64,000 nucleotides of DNA from Chloroflexota bacterium (GTDB lineage Bacteria; Chloroflexota; Dormibacteria; Dormibacterales; Dormibacteraceae). The translations under genes and the position numbers were made by a program. The notes under the pieces are model-generated. The model was not told the DNA's origin. It did no database searches and saw only the letters and a program-made list of their open reading frames with translations. How positions within the stretch are numbered: the stretch's first letter is position 1; each line of letters starts with the position of its first letter. The DNA is taken from the NCBI GenBank assembly GCA_005887685.1, contig VBHJ01000004.1, positions 1 to 64,000 on the forward strand, in the 5' to 3' direction. Positions 43,991-53,279 of this stretch are shown in pieces.

Positions 43991-45121
43991 GTGGACTTCG
44001 CTTTTTCTGAAGAGCAGGAGATGCTGCGGCGCTCCGCGCGCGAGTTCCTCGCCAAGGAATGCAGCCCCAAGACCGTGCGCAAGCTCATGGAGAGCGAGGA
44101 CGGGTTCGACCCCGCGATGTGGAAGAAGATCGCGGACCTCGGCTGGACCGCCCTTGGCATCCCTGAGCAGTACGGAGGCGTCGGCACGTTCCTCGACCTC
44201 GTGGTCGTGCTCGAAGAGGCCGGGCGCGCGCTGCTCCCCGGGCCGTTCTTCTCGACGATGGGGTTGGCCGTCCCGGTCCTGATCGAAGCAGGTACAGAAG
44301 CCCAGAAGAAGGATGCGCTCGCCACCATCGCGTCCGGTGACGCAAGGGCGACCCTCGCTTTCACCGAGCCGTCAGGCCGATGGGACGCGAGCAGTGTGAC
44401 GCTGACCGCCAAACAGTCGGGCGGTGGCTGGCAGCTCGACGGAGTCAAGCTCTTCGTCCCCGACGCGCACACGGCCGACTACATGGCCGTGGCCGCGCGG
44501 AGCCGCGGCGAGGGTGAGGAGGGCATCACGCTGTTCCTGGTCAAAGGCAGGCCGAAGGGCATGAGCGTCAAGCCGCTGGAGACCCTCGACATGACGCGGC
44601 GGTGGTGCGAGGTGCGGTTCGAAGGCGTGCAGCTTGACGCAGACGCGGTCATGGGGGCTCCCGACAAAGCCTGGCCGCGCCTGAGGCGGGCCCTCGAATG
44701 GGCCACTGCCGCGCTGTGCGCGGAGATGGTCGGCGGCGTGCAGAAGGTGCTCGAGACATCGACGGAGTACGCAAAAACACGCCAACAGTTCGGCAAGCCG
44801 ATCGGCATCTACCAGGCGGTTTCACACAAGCTCGCCGACATGCTCGTTCTGTCCGAGAGTGGGAGGTCGGCAACCTACTACGCCGCGTGGGCGGTCGATG
44901 CCGACGCGCCCGATCGCTCCCTTGCCTCCTCGATGGCCAAGGCTTACGTCTCCGACGCATACCGGAAGGTCGCGGGGGACGGCATCCAGGTGCACGGCGG
45001 CATCGGCTTCACGTGGGAGCACGACATGCACCTCTACTTCAAGCGCGCGAAGTCGTCAGAGGTGACGCTGGGCGACGCCACCTACCATCGCGAGCTGGTC
45101 GCGCAAGCCCTCGACCTATAG
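43991..45121 (+). CDS. Acyl-CoA dehydrogenase
   Basis: A 376-aa flavoenzyme with the N-terminal FSEEQEMLRRSAREFL, IPEQYGGVGTFLDLVVVLEEAGR, AFTEPSGRWD and the C-terminal IQVHGGIGFTWEHDMHLYFKRAK. The last motif is typical of steroid/branched-chain FadE subunits that form alpha2beta2 pairs. GTG 43991 lies 11 nt after TAGACT, which contains the preceding TAG stop. It is separated from the other dehydrogenase (40546) by the transporter remnant. Confidence 0.92.
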   Translation: MDFAFSEEQEMLRRSAREFLAKECSPKTVRKLMESEDGFDPAMWKKIADLGWTALGIPEQYGGVGTFLDLVVVLEEAGRALLPGPFFSTMGLAVPVLIEAGTEAQKKDALATIASGDARATLAFTEPSGRWDASSVTLTAKQSGGGWQLDGVKLFVPDAHTADYMAVAARSRGEGEEGITLFLVKGRPKGMSVKPLETLDMTRRWCEVRFEGVQLDADAVMGAPDKAWPRLRRALEWATAALCAEMVGGVQKVLETSTEYAKTRQQFGKPIGIYQAVSHKLADMLVLSESGRSATYYAAWAVDADAPDRSLASSMAKAYVSDAYRKVAGDGIQVHGGIGFTWEHDMHLYFKRAKSSEVTLGDATYHRELVAQALDL

Positions 45122-45128
45122 GAGCGCG

Positions 45129-45455
45129 ATGCCCTGGGTGCTGCTGGTAGCAGCGATCGCCACCGAGGTCGCGGGCACGCTGGCGCTTCGCGGATCGGAT
45201 GGCTTCACCAAGCTGGTCCCGTCGTTGATCACGGTCGCCGGCTACGTCGCGAGCTTCGTGCTCCTGGCGATCGTGCTCAAGTCGCTGCCGGTCGGAATCG
45301 TCTACGCGATCTGGTCGGCCGTCGGCATCGCGCTCGTCGCGGTGCTGGGCAAGTTGATCTTCGGCGACCCGGTGCCGCCGCTGGCGATGGCCGGCATGGT
45401 GCTCATCGTCGGCGGGGTGGTGCTGGTCGGGCTGTCAGGCGCGAAGACGCACTAG
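45129..45455 (+). CDS. Small multidrug resistance (SMR) transporter
   Basis: A 108-aa four-helix proton-coupled exporter. The conserved glutamate lies in IATEVAGTLALR (near residue 12), and YAIWSAVGIALVAVLGKLIFGDPV is the family segment of helices 3-4. EmrE-like drug or guanidinium/SugE-like substrates cannot be told apart. A GGAG ribosome binding site 5 nt before ATG is present. The gene ends 4 bp into the convergent lipoprotein gene. Confidence 0.9.
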   Translation: MPWVLLVAAIATEVAGTLALRGSDGFTKLVPSLITVAGYVASFVLLAIVLKSLPVGIVYAIWSAVGIALVAVLGKLIFGDPVPPLAMAGMVLIVGGVVLVGLSGAKTH

Positions 45456-46726
45456 GGGCGAACTGTCCCCACGACGAGGCCCGAGAATCCCATCGAGTTG
45501 GCTGAGGCCGGCGCGCTGGCGGCGACATAGGCCAGCGGGAACGGCGGCAGCTTGAGTGGATCCGTGTTGAAGTCGCCCGCATAGGTGGATGAGTCGAGCC
45601 AGGCAGAGCCGTACAAGCCTCGGGCCAGCGCGACCCGGCTGCCATCTCGACCGATCACGAGCTCTCCAAAACCGCCCGAACCATCATTGGCGCAGCACAT
45701 CATCACGTGCTGGCCGTCCGGCGCCAGGACCGGAGAAGACGGAGCAGTGGCGCCTGAAGCTGTGAAGTGCCACAGCTCGGTCCCATCGGCCTGGCGAACG
45801 CTCACCGGCTCGACCACGTTCTGCTGCGGCGTGCCGCCGCCCGTGATCGTCGAGTCGCCGGTGCAAACGAATGCCCCGCTTGCCACCGATCCCCAGGCCA
45901 TGCACGAGCTTGGGTTTGAGAAGGTTTTGAGAACCTTGGCCGTCAACGGGTCGATCCGAACCAGGACACCAAGCGTCGATCCTGGACCGCCACCTTGCGA
46001 CGCCCATACGGTCGGATCTGTGCCGACCGGGCCCACTTCGTCCCATCCGGTCAGAGCCAGAACGTTCTGCGGTTTGGTCCAACTCTGGTGATACAACAGC
46101 TGGCTCGTTCCGCCGTTCGATGCTGAATAAGCATCAAAGGCGAACGGGCTCGTGGCCTGGGAGCCATCGCATGAGAACGCATTCGTCGGGATCGTGTAGA
46201 CGGTGCCCAGAAGCCTCGTGCCGTCGGGGCTCACCGCGAAGGACAGCATCTGCTGAGTCGAGGTCATATGGAAATCCGCAGCCGTCCGCACGGTTCCGTC
46301 GATCGAAAGGCTCCGGATGACGCCCTTCGCGTCGGCGTAGAAGACCTTGCCGGCCGCGACGTGGGCCGACGGAGGAATGATCGCCCCCATGCATCCCACG
46401 CTGGGCACTGGCATCGGCGTGAAAGTGGTTTTGGCCCTCGCGTATCCGTCGACACCGGCGATCGCGACCGTGTTGTAGCTCCAGCTGTTGGCGGTGCCGC
46501 TGGCTTCCAACACGGCGAACAGCAGTGTGGGCGAGGTCTTAGGCACCGGCAGAGGGCTTGTCGCGGGACTTGCGCCGGGACTCCCGGCAGGTGTGGCGCT
46601 CGGTTGCGCGCCGGCGGTGGCAGTCGGTGTGGTGATCGGAGACACAACCGTCGATGTCGGTTTGCCTTGCACCTGGCCGCACGCGACCGCCATCAGGAGG
46701 AGAGCGGCCAGGAGGATTGCTTTCAT
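45452..46726 (-). CDS. Secreted lipoprotein, beta-propeller-like
   Basis: A 424-aa protein with a lipoprotein signal (LLAALLLMAVAC, cysteine about residue 16) and a Thr/Pro/Ala-rich stalk to about residue 70. The rest has repeated strands such as SFAVSPDGTRLLGTVY and APDGQHVMMC that suggest a WD40/YVTN-type beta-propeller. It has no recognised enzymatic motif. ATG 46726 begins the signal peptide; the longer in-frame extension runs into the neighbouring ABC gene and is not convincing. Confidence 0.75.
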   Translation of the reverse strand: MKAILLAALLLMAVACGQVQGKPTSTVVSPITTPTATAGAQPSATPAGSPGASPATSPLPVPKTSPTLLFAVLEASGTANSWSYNTVAIAGVDGYARAKTTFTPMPVPSVGCMGAIIPPSAHVAAGKVFYADAKGVIRSLSIDGTVRTAADFHMTSTQQMLSFAVSPDGTRLLGTVYTIPTNAFSCDGSQATSPFAFDAYSASNGGTSQLLYHQSWTKPQNVLALTGWDEVGPVGTDPTVWASQGGGPGSTLGVLVRIDPLTAKVLKTFSNPSSCMAWGSVASGAFVCTGDSTITGGGTPQQNVVEPVSVRQADGTELWHFTASGATAPSSPVLAPDGQHVMMCCANDGSGGFGELVIGRDGSRVALARGLYGSAWLDSSTYAGDFNTDPLKLPPFPLAYVAASAPASANSMGFSGLVVGTVRP

Positions 46727-46758
46727 ATCAGCGACAACGGTCGGATTGTGAATTAGTT

Positions 46759-49143
46759 TCAACCAGATGCGAGCAGCCTGAAAACGACCAGGCCAAACAG
46801 CGCGCACGCCGGGATGACAAGCCCGCGGAACAGCGCCCAGTAGTTGGACCACGCTTCACGCAGCCGGTCGAGGCGTCGCCCCGAGCCGAAGACCAGCGAC
46901 CAGTAGATCGGCAGCGCCGCCCCTGTGTTGAGCGCGAGGGCGAGCACGACGCCCGCACCGGCGACCGCGAACCAAGCCTGCAGCGGCGCCGAGGGGCCAA
47001 AGCCGAGCTGCAGGCCCCACAGCCCTCCCACGGCGCCAAGGACCGCCACGGCCGGAACCCCCAGCAGGAAGAAGGCGGCAAAGCTCAAGACCACGAGCCC
47101 GAGCATCAGCGCGAGCGTCGCGACGATACCGGCCAGCCCGGCAGCCGCAACCGTGGTCGTGGTCGGGTGCGCTCCGGAGGTCTGCACCGTCGTCGACGCG
47201 ACCGGCGTGGGGTCGATCGGCGCTCCCGTCGCGGCGGCGCGGACGTCTGACCACGAGTGCCAGTGCGCGCCGGCGCTGATCGTCCCGGCGATGCCGGCGG
47301 ATGCCGCCGCGATGAGCACCCCGGCTGCGACGGCAGCCGCGTTGCGGCGGATCACGGCAACCGGCAGCCAGTTGCGGCGGCGCCGCGTTCTTCCGAGGCC
47401 CGTCTCCATCAACCGCTCGCGGTCGAACGCCGCGCCGCACAGCACCGTCAGCGCGAAGCAGGCGGTGAGCGGGAGCAGCAGCGATGCGTACGCCAGCGGC
47501 GAGCGGAAGACGAAGAGAGCGAGAGGCAGGTCGGCCACGGCGGCCGACACCGGCGAAAGCAGGAACGACCACGCACCGCCCGCCGCACCTTCGCGCGGGA
47601 AGAGCATGAAGCCCAGCATCCGCCCCATGGCGGCCCAGTACGAGGTGACGACCGCGACAAAGGCGAACACGGGCAGGAGATCCCAGGGCGCCGTCTGCCC
47701 GAACAGGCTCAGCAGCGCCATGCCCGCCGCCATCCACAACGTGACCCAGACGGTGCTGACAACCGCGCCCGGGAGCACCTCGAGCCAGATCAGCGACGGG
47801 TCGTCCACAGGCGTGTAGAGAAGGACTTCCAGCGAGCCCTGCGCCTTTTCCCACCAGATCCCGATCGAGCTCTTGATCGATTCGAGCAGGGCGAATGACA
47901 TGAAGAAGAGCGGGAGCAGCAGGCCCGCCTGAAGCGCGTTCCCGCCGGCCAGGCGTTGGGCCACCTGGCCTGCGGGCCCGGGCAGCTGGCCGAAAAGCGA
48001 CGTGCCCGCGACCAGCAGAAGCACGAACGCGTTCAGGTACATCACCCAGCTGAGGTCGCCCCGCCGCCACCAGGAGCTGACATAGAAAGGAAGCGAATGA
48101 CGCAGCATGTCGCCTTGCTCGCGCAGCGACGCAAACATGCGCGGAGCGCGAATTCCGGAAGAAACCTCGGTCGGTGTTGCGACCGGTTCGGCGTCCGCCT
48201 CGATCGCCACCGTCATCGCTTTCAGGTAGACCGATTCGAGCGTCGTCTGCCGCTCCTCGAGCTCGTGGAACGGCGCACCTTGCTTGGCCAGATGCGCCTG
48301 CAGCTCGGCCGCGAACTGGGCGCGATCGCTCACGCTCGCCTGCCACGGCAGCGTGTAGGAGAGCTCAGCGCCATCGAGGCTGTGCGCGCGGGTGCGCGAT
48401 GTCAGCCACCGCGTGATCGGTTCGGTGTTCGCCGGGTTGCGCGCGAGATGAGCGGTGAATCGCCGGCCCTCTTCCGCTTCCTCGCGCAGCTCGTCGAGCG
48501 TGCCCTCGGCGACGATGACGCCGCGTCGCATGATGGCGACGCGGTCGGCCATCAGCTCCGCTTCGCCCAGGACGTGAGTGGTGACGATGAGGGCTGCACC
48601 ACGTGCCTTCTGCTCGCCGAGATAGCGGCGCATGTCCGCCGCGGCCACAGGGTCCAGGCCCGCGGTGGGCTCATCGCAGAAGATCCAGTCCGGCTCGTGG
48701 AGGGTGGCTCGGATGAGCGCCACCTTCTGCGCCATGCCGCGCGAGTAAGCGGCGAGCACGGTGTCGGTGCGGTCGGCGAGCTCGAAACGCTCGAGCAGGG
48801 ACGCGATTCGCTCGCGGCGGATTTTCTCGGGAACTCCGTACAGGTAGCCAAAACGGTCGAGGTACTCGGTTGCGGTGTTGCGACCGTACAGGCGGGCCTG
48901 GTCCGGCACCACGCCCAGCCGGGATCGCACCGCGTCCAGGCGTTCGGGAAGGCGAAGGCCGTCGAGCTCGATCAGGCCCGCGTCGGGCCGCAATATGCCA
49001 CCGAGGCAGCGCAGCGTGGTCGACTTGCCCGCGCCGTTCTGACCAAGCAGGACGAGGATCTCGCCGCGCTCGACGTGAAGGTCCACCCCGGCCACGGCGC
49101 GCACGTCGCCAAAGCTTTTGCGCAGACCCTCGACCCTGATCAT
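46759..49143 (-). CDS. ABC exporter with ATPase and ABC-2-like permease fused
   Basis: A 794-aa fusion. Residues 1-300 are an ABC ATPase: GQNGAGKST (Walker A), YSRGMAQKV (signature variant), FCDEPTAGLDP (Walker B) and TTHVLGEAE (switch histidine). From about 360 there is a permease with roughly ten helices and a periplasmic loop. ABC-2 exporters of this type normally have separate ATPase and permease genes, so the NBD-first fusion is unusual. It is likely an exporter of drugs or lipids, substrate unknown. It is the last gene of the pdxS-led operon, 13 bp after darA. Confidence 0.87.
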   Translation of the reverse strand: MIRVEGLRKSFGDVRAVAGVDLHVERGEILVLLGQNGAGKSTTLRCLGGILRPDAGLIELDGLRLPERLDAVRSRLGVVPDQARLYGRNTATEYLDRFGYLYGVPEKIRRERIASLLERFELADRTDTVLAAYSRGMAQKVALIRATLHEPDWIFCDEPTAGLDPVAAADMRRYLGEQKARGAALIVTTHVLGEAELMADRVAIMRRGVIVAEGTLDELREEAEEGRRFTAHLARNPANTEPITRWLTSRTRAHSLDGAELSYTLPWQASVSDRAQFAAELQAHLAKQGAPFHELEERQTTLESVYLKAMTVAIEADAEPVATPTEVSSGIRAPRMFASLREQGDMLRHSLPFYVSSWWRRGDLSWVMYLNAFVLLLVAGTSLFGQLPGPAGQVAQRLAGGNALQAGLLLPLFFMSFALLESIKSSIGIWWEKAQGSLEVLLYTPVDDPSLIWLEVLPGAVVSTVWVTLWMAAGMALLSLFGQTAPWDLLPVFAFVAVVTSYWAAMGRMLGFMLFPREGAAGGAWSFLLSPVSAAVADLPLALFVFRSPLAYASLLLPLTACFALTVLCGAAFDRERLMETGLGRTRRRRNWLPVAVIRRNAAAVAAGVLIAAASAGIAGTISAGAHWHSWSDVRAAATGAPIDPTPVASTTVQTSGAHPTTTTVAAAGLAGIVATLALMLGLVVLSFAAFFLLGVPAVAVLGAVGGLWGLQLGFGPSAPLQAWFAVAGAGVVLALALNTGAALPIYWSLVFGSGRRLDRLREAWSNYWALFRGLVIPACALFGLVVFRLLASG

Positions 49144-49156
49144 GGAAAGTCCCGGC

Positions 49157-49486
49157 TCAGATCTTCTCGAAGGAATCCACCGGTACGACGAAAACAGTTG
49201 CGCCGCCCACCTGCACCTCGACGGGAAAGGCCATGAAGAATTCGCCGGGTTCGGCCAGCGGCGGGACTGGAGTCAGATAGCGGCTGCGCTCGTGACAGGT
49301 CTCGCGAATGACCTCGAGCGCGTCGGCAACCTGACCGTCATCGAGGCCGATCAACAGCGTGGCGTTGCCCTGCTGCAGGAAACCGCCGGTAGATGAGACT
49401 CGCGTCGAGCTGATCCCCTTGTCGGTCAATGCGAGCACCGTGCGCCCGGCGTCCTCGCCCTGGACCACCGCGATGATGAGCTTCAA
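49157..49486 (-). CDS. darA: Cyclic-di-AMP receptor (DarA/PstA family)
   Basis: A 109-aa P-II-like signalling protein. The KLIIAVVQGEDAGRTVLALTDKGISSTRVSSTGGFLQQGNATLLIGL sequence matches the family known to bind c-di-AMP. The start overlaps tmk as ATGA, an arrangement also seen in Firmicutes, where darA follows tmk. No diadenylate cyclase is in the window. Its target is unknown. Confidence 0.88.
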   Translation of the reverse strand: MKLIIAVVQGEDAGRTVLALTDKGISSTRVSSTGGFLQQGNATLLIGLDDGQVADALEVIRETCHERSRYLTPVPPLAEPGEFFMAFPVEVQVGGATVFVVPVDSFEKI

Positions 49487-50091
49487 TCCTTGCCTTCGAG
49501 GAGCGGCTTGAGGTGATCGCGGACCTCGAGGTGGATTTTGTCGCGAGAGCCGGTCGCGTCAAGCCGCACGAATCGCGACGGCTCCGCCGCCGCCAGCTTC
49601 TCGTATGCCTCGGCGACCTTGCGATGGAAATCGATCGACTCCTGCTCCATCCGGTCCTTGCTCTTGCCCGCCTTCTCGTGGCGGCCCAGGCCCGCCTCGA
49701 CCGGGCCTTCGAGGAGAAAAGTGATGTCGGGCCGGGGAAAGGTCGGCGGCCACGTGGTCGGTATGCCTCGCCCGCCCCCCTGATAGGCGAGTGTCGAATC
49801 GTGAAAGCGGTCTGCGATCACGACCTGGCCTGAGGCAAGCGCCGGCCCGATGACATCGGCGATCAGCTGCCGGCGCGAGGCCATGAAGAGGTACATCTCG
49901 GCTTCGGGGTCGATCTCGAGGCCCTTGTAGAGGAGGACGTCGCGGATCTGCTCCCCCAGCTCGGTGCCTCCCGGCTCCCGCACGACCACCGGGTCACGCT
50001 TGGCGAGCCACTCGCCCAAAAGCTCGGCCTGGGTGGTCTTGCCTGAACCCTCGGTGCCCTCGAACGTGATGAACAAACCGCGCTTAGCCAT
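49483..50091 (-). CDS. tmk: Thymidylate kinase
   Basis: A 202-aa enzyme that phosphorylates dTMP. It has the P-loop FEGTEGSGKTTQAELL, the VREPGGTELGEQIR segment, DRFHDSTLAYQGGGRG and a lid region after it. The start is ATG at 50091, 18 bp after the R3H-ATPase gene. It overlaps the darA start by 4 bp. Confidence 0.95.
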   Translation of the reverse strand: MAKRGLFITFEGTEGSGKTTQAELLGEWLAKRDPVVVREPGGTELGEQIRDVLLYKGLEIDPEAEMYLFMASRRQLIADVIGPALASGQVVIADRFHDSTLAYQGGGRGIPTTWPPTFPRPDITFLLEGPVEAGLGRHEKAGKSKDRMEQESIDFHRKVAEAYEKLAAAEPSRFVRLDATGSRDKIHLEVRDHLKPLLEGKD

Positions 50092-50109
50092 CTGTGCGCG
50101 GGAAGCGTA

Positions 50110-51705
50110 CTAGGCGGGTTCCTCGGGAGACGGGGTTATGCGCAGGCGGCGCTGCGGCTCCTTCCCGGTGCTGCGGGCCGACAGCTCGTTCTCCGCGACC
50201 AGCTGGTGCTGCAGCCGCCGCAGGTAGGCGTTCTGGGGCGAAATCTCAACCGGCCGCAAGGTTGCCTTGACCTGCCGGATCGCCGCCGCCGCCTCAGCCA
50301 GGGCGCGCGTGGTCGCCTCGTCTTCCCTGTCGACGCCGTAGATGCGAGCCAGCGCGTCACGGACCTGGCTTACGGAGTTGCTCTTGAGGATATGGATCGG
50401 CAGGCCGCGGCTCTCAGCCTGGCGCAGGCTGTCGGGGCGGCGGCGGTAGTGGTTCTTCAAGGTCAGCACCGCGCCGGCGCCGTCCAGGTTGCCCAGCACC
50501 CGCACGGGGATGTCGAGCTCGCGGATCGACTGCTCGACGTGATGCCGGCTCACGCCGTAGGGAAAGATGCCGAGCGGCCGGTTGTTGGTGGCCGGGGCAG
50601 GCGGCTCGGACGCGATGCCTCCCGGGGTCCCCAGGCCGTGGACCTGGGGTAGCTCGACGTTCGAGATCACGCGGCCCTCTCGCGTGCGAACGCGGATCTT
50701 GGGCATCTGCAACGGGCCTCGCAGCGCGGTGTCCACCACGTCGGCCAGCGGTTGATGAATCGCGACGCGGTCGCGATCCTGGATCTCGACCAGCACGTCA
50801 AACGTCGGCGGTGCCTTCCGCTCGAGCACCGACTTCTGCGTTCCACGGCGGCGCGCCTCCTCGTCGGAAAGGGTGACGCTCTGGATGCCACCGAGCAGGT
50901 CGTTCAGCGTGGGGTTGACGAGCAGGTTCTCGAGCGTCTGGCCGTGCGCGGTCGCGATCAGCTGCACGCCTCGCTCGGCGATGGTGCGCGCCGCCGCAGC
51001 CTCGAGCTCGGTGCCGATCTCGTCGATGACGATGACCTCGGGCATATGGTTCTCGACCGCTTCGATCATCACCGCGTGCTGCAGGAGGGGGGTCTTGACC
51101 TGCATCCGGCGCGCCCGCCCGATGCCAGGATGCGGGATGTCGCCGTCTCCGCCGATCTCGTTCGACGTGTCGACGATCACGACTCGCTTGCGCAGCTCGT
51201 CGGCGAGCAACCGCGCGCACTCGCGCAACATCGTGGTCTTGCCAATCCCTGGACGGCCGAGCAAGAGGATGCTCTGCCCGCTCACGACGATGTCGCGGAT
51301 GATCTCGCCGGTCCCCGTGACCGCGCGCCCGACGCGCATGGTCAGGCCGACGATGCGGCCGGACCGGTTGCGAATCGCCGACACGCGGTGCAGCGTGCGC
51401 TCGATGCCGGCGCGGTTGTCGTCGCCAAACTGGCCGACGTTGTTGGCGACGTGATCGAGGTCGGACGCCGAGACCGGGTGGTCGGCGAGCAGAACCTCGC
51501 GCCCCGGGACACGCGCTTCGGGTTCGCGGCCGAGGTCGAGCACGATCTCCAGCAGCTCCCTTGGATCGATCCGCTCGTGCAGCGCCCTCGCCAGGTCCGG
51601 CGGCAGCGCCCTCGCGAGGAGCTCGACCTCCTCGTCCCAGTTCACCGCACGTGTTTGAATTGCGCCCTGCGCGCGACCGGCGTGCTGCCTGGCTTGAGCC
51701 ATCAT
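50110..51705 (-). CDS. AAA ATPase with C-terminal R3H nucleic-acid-binding domain (Ycf45/SpoIIIAA-like)
   Basis: A 531-aa protein. The N-terminal ATPase (about 40-330) has LLGRPGIGKTTMLREC, VVIVDTSNEIGGDGD and VIVIDEIGTELEA, closely resembling SpoIIIAA and chloroplast Ycf45. The middle contains a variable linker; the C-terminal part ends in an R3H motif (YLRRLQHQL). R3H binds single-stranded nucleic acid. Function in cells is unknown. Its ATG overlaps the GNAT stop as ATGA and it precedes tmk. Confidence 0.85.
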   Translation of the reverse strand: MMAQARQHAGRAQGAIQTRAVNWDEEVELLARALPPDLARALHERIDPRELLEIVLDLGREPEARVPGREVLLADHPVSASDLDHVANNVGQFGDDNRAGIERTLHRVSAIRNRSGRIVGLTMRVGRAVTGTGEIIRDIVVSGQSILLLGRPGIGKTTMLRECARLLADELRKRVVIVDTSNEIGGDGDIPHPGIGRARRMQVKTPLLQHAVMIEAVENHMPEVIVIDEIGTELEAAAARTIAERGVQLIATAHGQTLENLLVNPTLNDLLGGIQSVTLSDEEARRRGTQKSVLERKAPPTFDVLVEIQDRDRVAIHQPLADVVDTALRGPLQMPKIRVRTREGRVISNVELPQVHGLGTPGGIASEPPAPATNNRPLGIFPYGVSRHHVEQSIRELDIPVRVLGNLDGAGAVLTLKNHYRRRPDSLRQAESRGLPIHILKSNSVSQVRDALARIYGVDREDEATTRALAEAAAAIRQVKATLRPVEISPQNAYLRRLQHQLVAENELSARSTGKEPQRRLRITPSPEEPA

Positions 51706-52649
51706 CCGAACGACGGCACCAGTCCTTTTTCACGTACGGGCTTGGGCACGCGCACCGCCAGCTCTTTGACCAGCAACAACTGTGTGAGCAAGACGTTAAA
51801 CCCACGCCCTCGAAGGGCGTCGATCATGTGCGAATCATAGTGACGGAGACTCGACCAGGCCGGCGCTTCGGAATCGCCCAGAAGCGAGATTCCGTAATCG
51901 GCCAGCTCGGCCGGCAGCGGGTTTTCCGGCAGCACCATGAACTGCAACGTGTCCGGACGAGCCCCCGTTCCGCGCTGCATGCGCACCCAACCGACGACCT
52001 CGATCCGATCGACGACCTCACCTCCGCTCAGCTCACCCGTATGCAGGGCCCTCCACTCGCGATACGTCGGCGCCTCCAGCTGGGACACCCCTTGGGGCGT
52101 GACCTTCCGATAGAGCTGGTAGAGACGCCGATCGTCGCCTCGTTTGGCGGGGCGCAAGCCCTGCGGATACTGGTCGCCGCGGCGCTTGGGGTCTTCCGAG
52201 TAGACGACCTGCTCGGTCGCGTACTGGCGAAAGCCCTGGAGGCGGAAGGCCGGCAGCAGCGCGTCGCGGTCGGGTAGGCGTACGAACAGGCGCAACGCAC
52301 CGCGCTCGAGAGCCTGGTTGCACAGATGCTGGACCAACGCGGGCGCAACCTCGTCCGAGTCCGCTTCATCCGCCACCTGCAGGTTCAGCACCTGGAGGAC
52401 GCGCGCCCGGCGCAGGTCGAGACTGAGCGGCTGGCCCGAAGCCTGGATGAAGCCCAGCACCTTGCCGTTTTCCTCCGCGACGTACATGAGCGTCTCCTGC
52501 GACAGGGGCAGCAGCGCGGAAAGCGTCGAGCTGAACAGCGACCACAATCGCGCCGCTGGAGGGGCGGCTTCGCTCAGCCGGATTTCAGACGACCGATGCA
52601 TCTCTTCGATCTTTGCCAGGTCGAGCAACCCGGCGGTGCGGACTCTCAT
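51702..52649 (-). CDS. GNAT-like acetyltransferase domain protein
   Basis: A 315-aa protein. Residues 1-150 resemble a GNAT fold, with MRVRTAGLLDLAKIEEMH at the start, YVAEENGKVLGFIQASGQ and LVQHLCNQALERGALRLFV. The second half may be a degenerate second GNAT-like domain ending in IDALRGRGFNVLLTQLLLVKEL. The clear acetyl-CoA pyrophosphate loop is not evident. ATG 52649 overlaps the pdxT stop as ATGA. The longer in-frame start at 52721 was discarded. Confidence 0.72.
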   Translation of the reverse strand: MRVRTAGLLDLAKIEEMHRSSEIRLSEAAPPAARLWSLFSSTLSALLPLSQETLMYVAEENGKVLGFIQASGQPLSLDLRRARVLQVLNLQVADEADSDEVAPALVQHLCNQALERGALRLFVRLPDRDALLPAFRLQGFRQYATEQVVYSEDPKRRGDQYPQGLRPAKRGDDRRLYQLYRKVTPQGVSQLEAPTYREWRALHTGELSGGEVVDRIEVVGWVRMQRGTGARPDTLQFMVLPENPLPAELADYGISLLGDSEAPAWSSLRHYDSHMIDALRGRGFNVLLTQLLLVKELAVRVPKPVREKGLVPSFG

Positions 52650-53251
52650 GGTCGCGCCATCGCGAGGCGCACGAACTCGCGGTGCAGGCGGAGATCCGAC
52701 GTGAGCTCGGGATGAAAACAAAGGGCAACGATGCGATCCTGCCTCACCGCCACGGGATGGCCTTCGTATGTGGCCAAGACCTTCACGTCGCCGGTGCGCT
52801 CGACGAGAGGCGAGCGAATGAATACGCCGGGGAACTCTTTTCCGTTCATCCCCTCGATGTGAAGAGGCGACTCGAAGCTCTCGACCTGGCGGCCGTAGCC
52901 GTTGCGACGGACGCCGATGTCCAGCAAGCCGAGTCCCTTTTGTTCGGGCATGCCGTCGGTGACGTCACGCGCCAGCACGATCATGCCGGCGCACGTGGCC
53001 AGTGTCGCGAGGCCGCCGCGGATCGCTTCCCGCACCGGCTCGAGCAGACCGACGCGCTCCATCAGCATCGTCATGGTCGTGCTCTCCCCGCCTGGCAGCA
53101 CGATGCCGTCCAAGCCTTCCAGGTCCGCCTGGGCGCGCACCAGGCGCGTGCGTGCCCCGGCGGCCTCGAGCGCGCGGACGTGCTCTGCGAAAGCACCTTG
53201 CATCGCGAGGACGCCGATGAGAGCGCGGTCTGTCCTGGCCGACCTGTTCAT
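52646..53251 (-). CDS. pdxT: Pyridoxal 5'-phosphate synthase glutaminase subunit
   Basis: A 201-aa class I glutaminase that feeds ammonia to PdxS for PLP synthesis. It shows IGVLAMQGAFAEHV, LPGGESTTM, LATCAGMIVLA with the nucleophilic cysteine and CFHPEL with the catalytic histidine/glutamate. ATG 53251 begins MNRSARTDRALIGVLAMQG. It is 28 bp after pdxS, as expected for the synthase pair. Confidence 0.94.
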   Translation of the reverse strand: MNRSARTDRALIGVLAMQGAFAEHVRALEAAGARTRLVRAQADLEGLDGIVLPGGESTTMTMLMERVGLLEPVREAIRGGLATLATCAGMIVLARDVTDGMPEQKGLGLLDIGVRRNGYGRQVESFESPLHIEGMNGKEFPGVFIRSPLVERTGDVKVLATYEGHPVAVRQDRIVALCFHPELTSDLRLHREFVRLAMARP

Positions 53252-53279
53252 TGGTGCGCCCTGCCCGCGCGGCGGGAAG

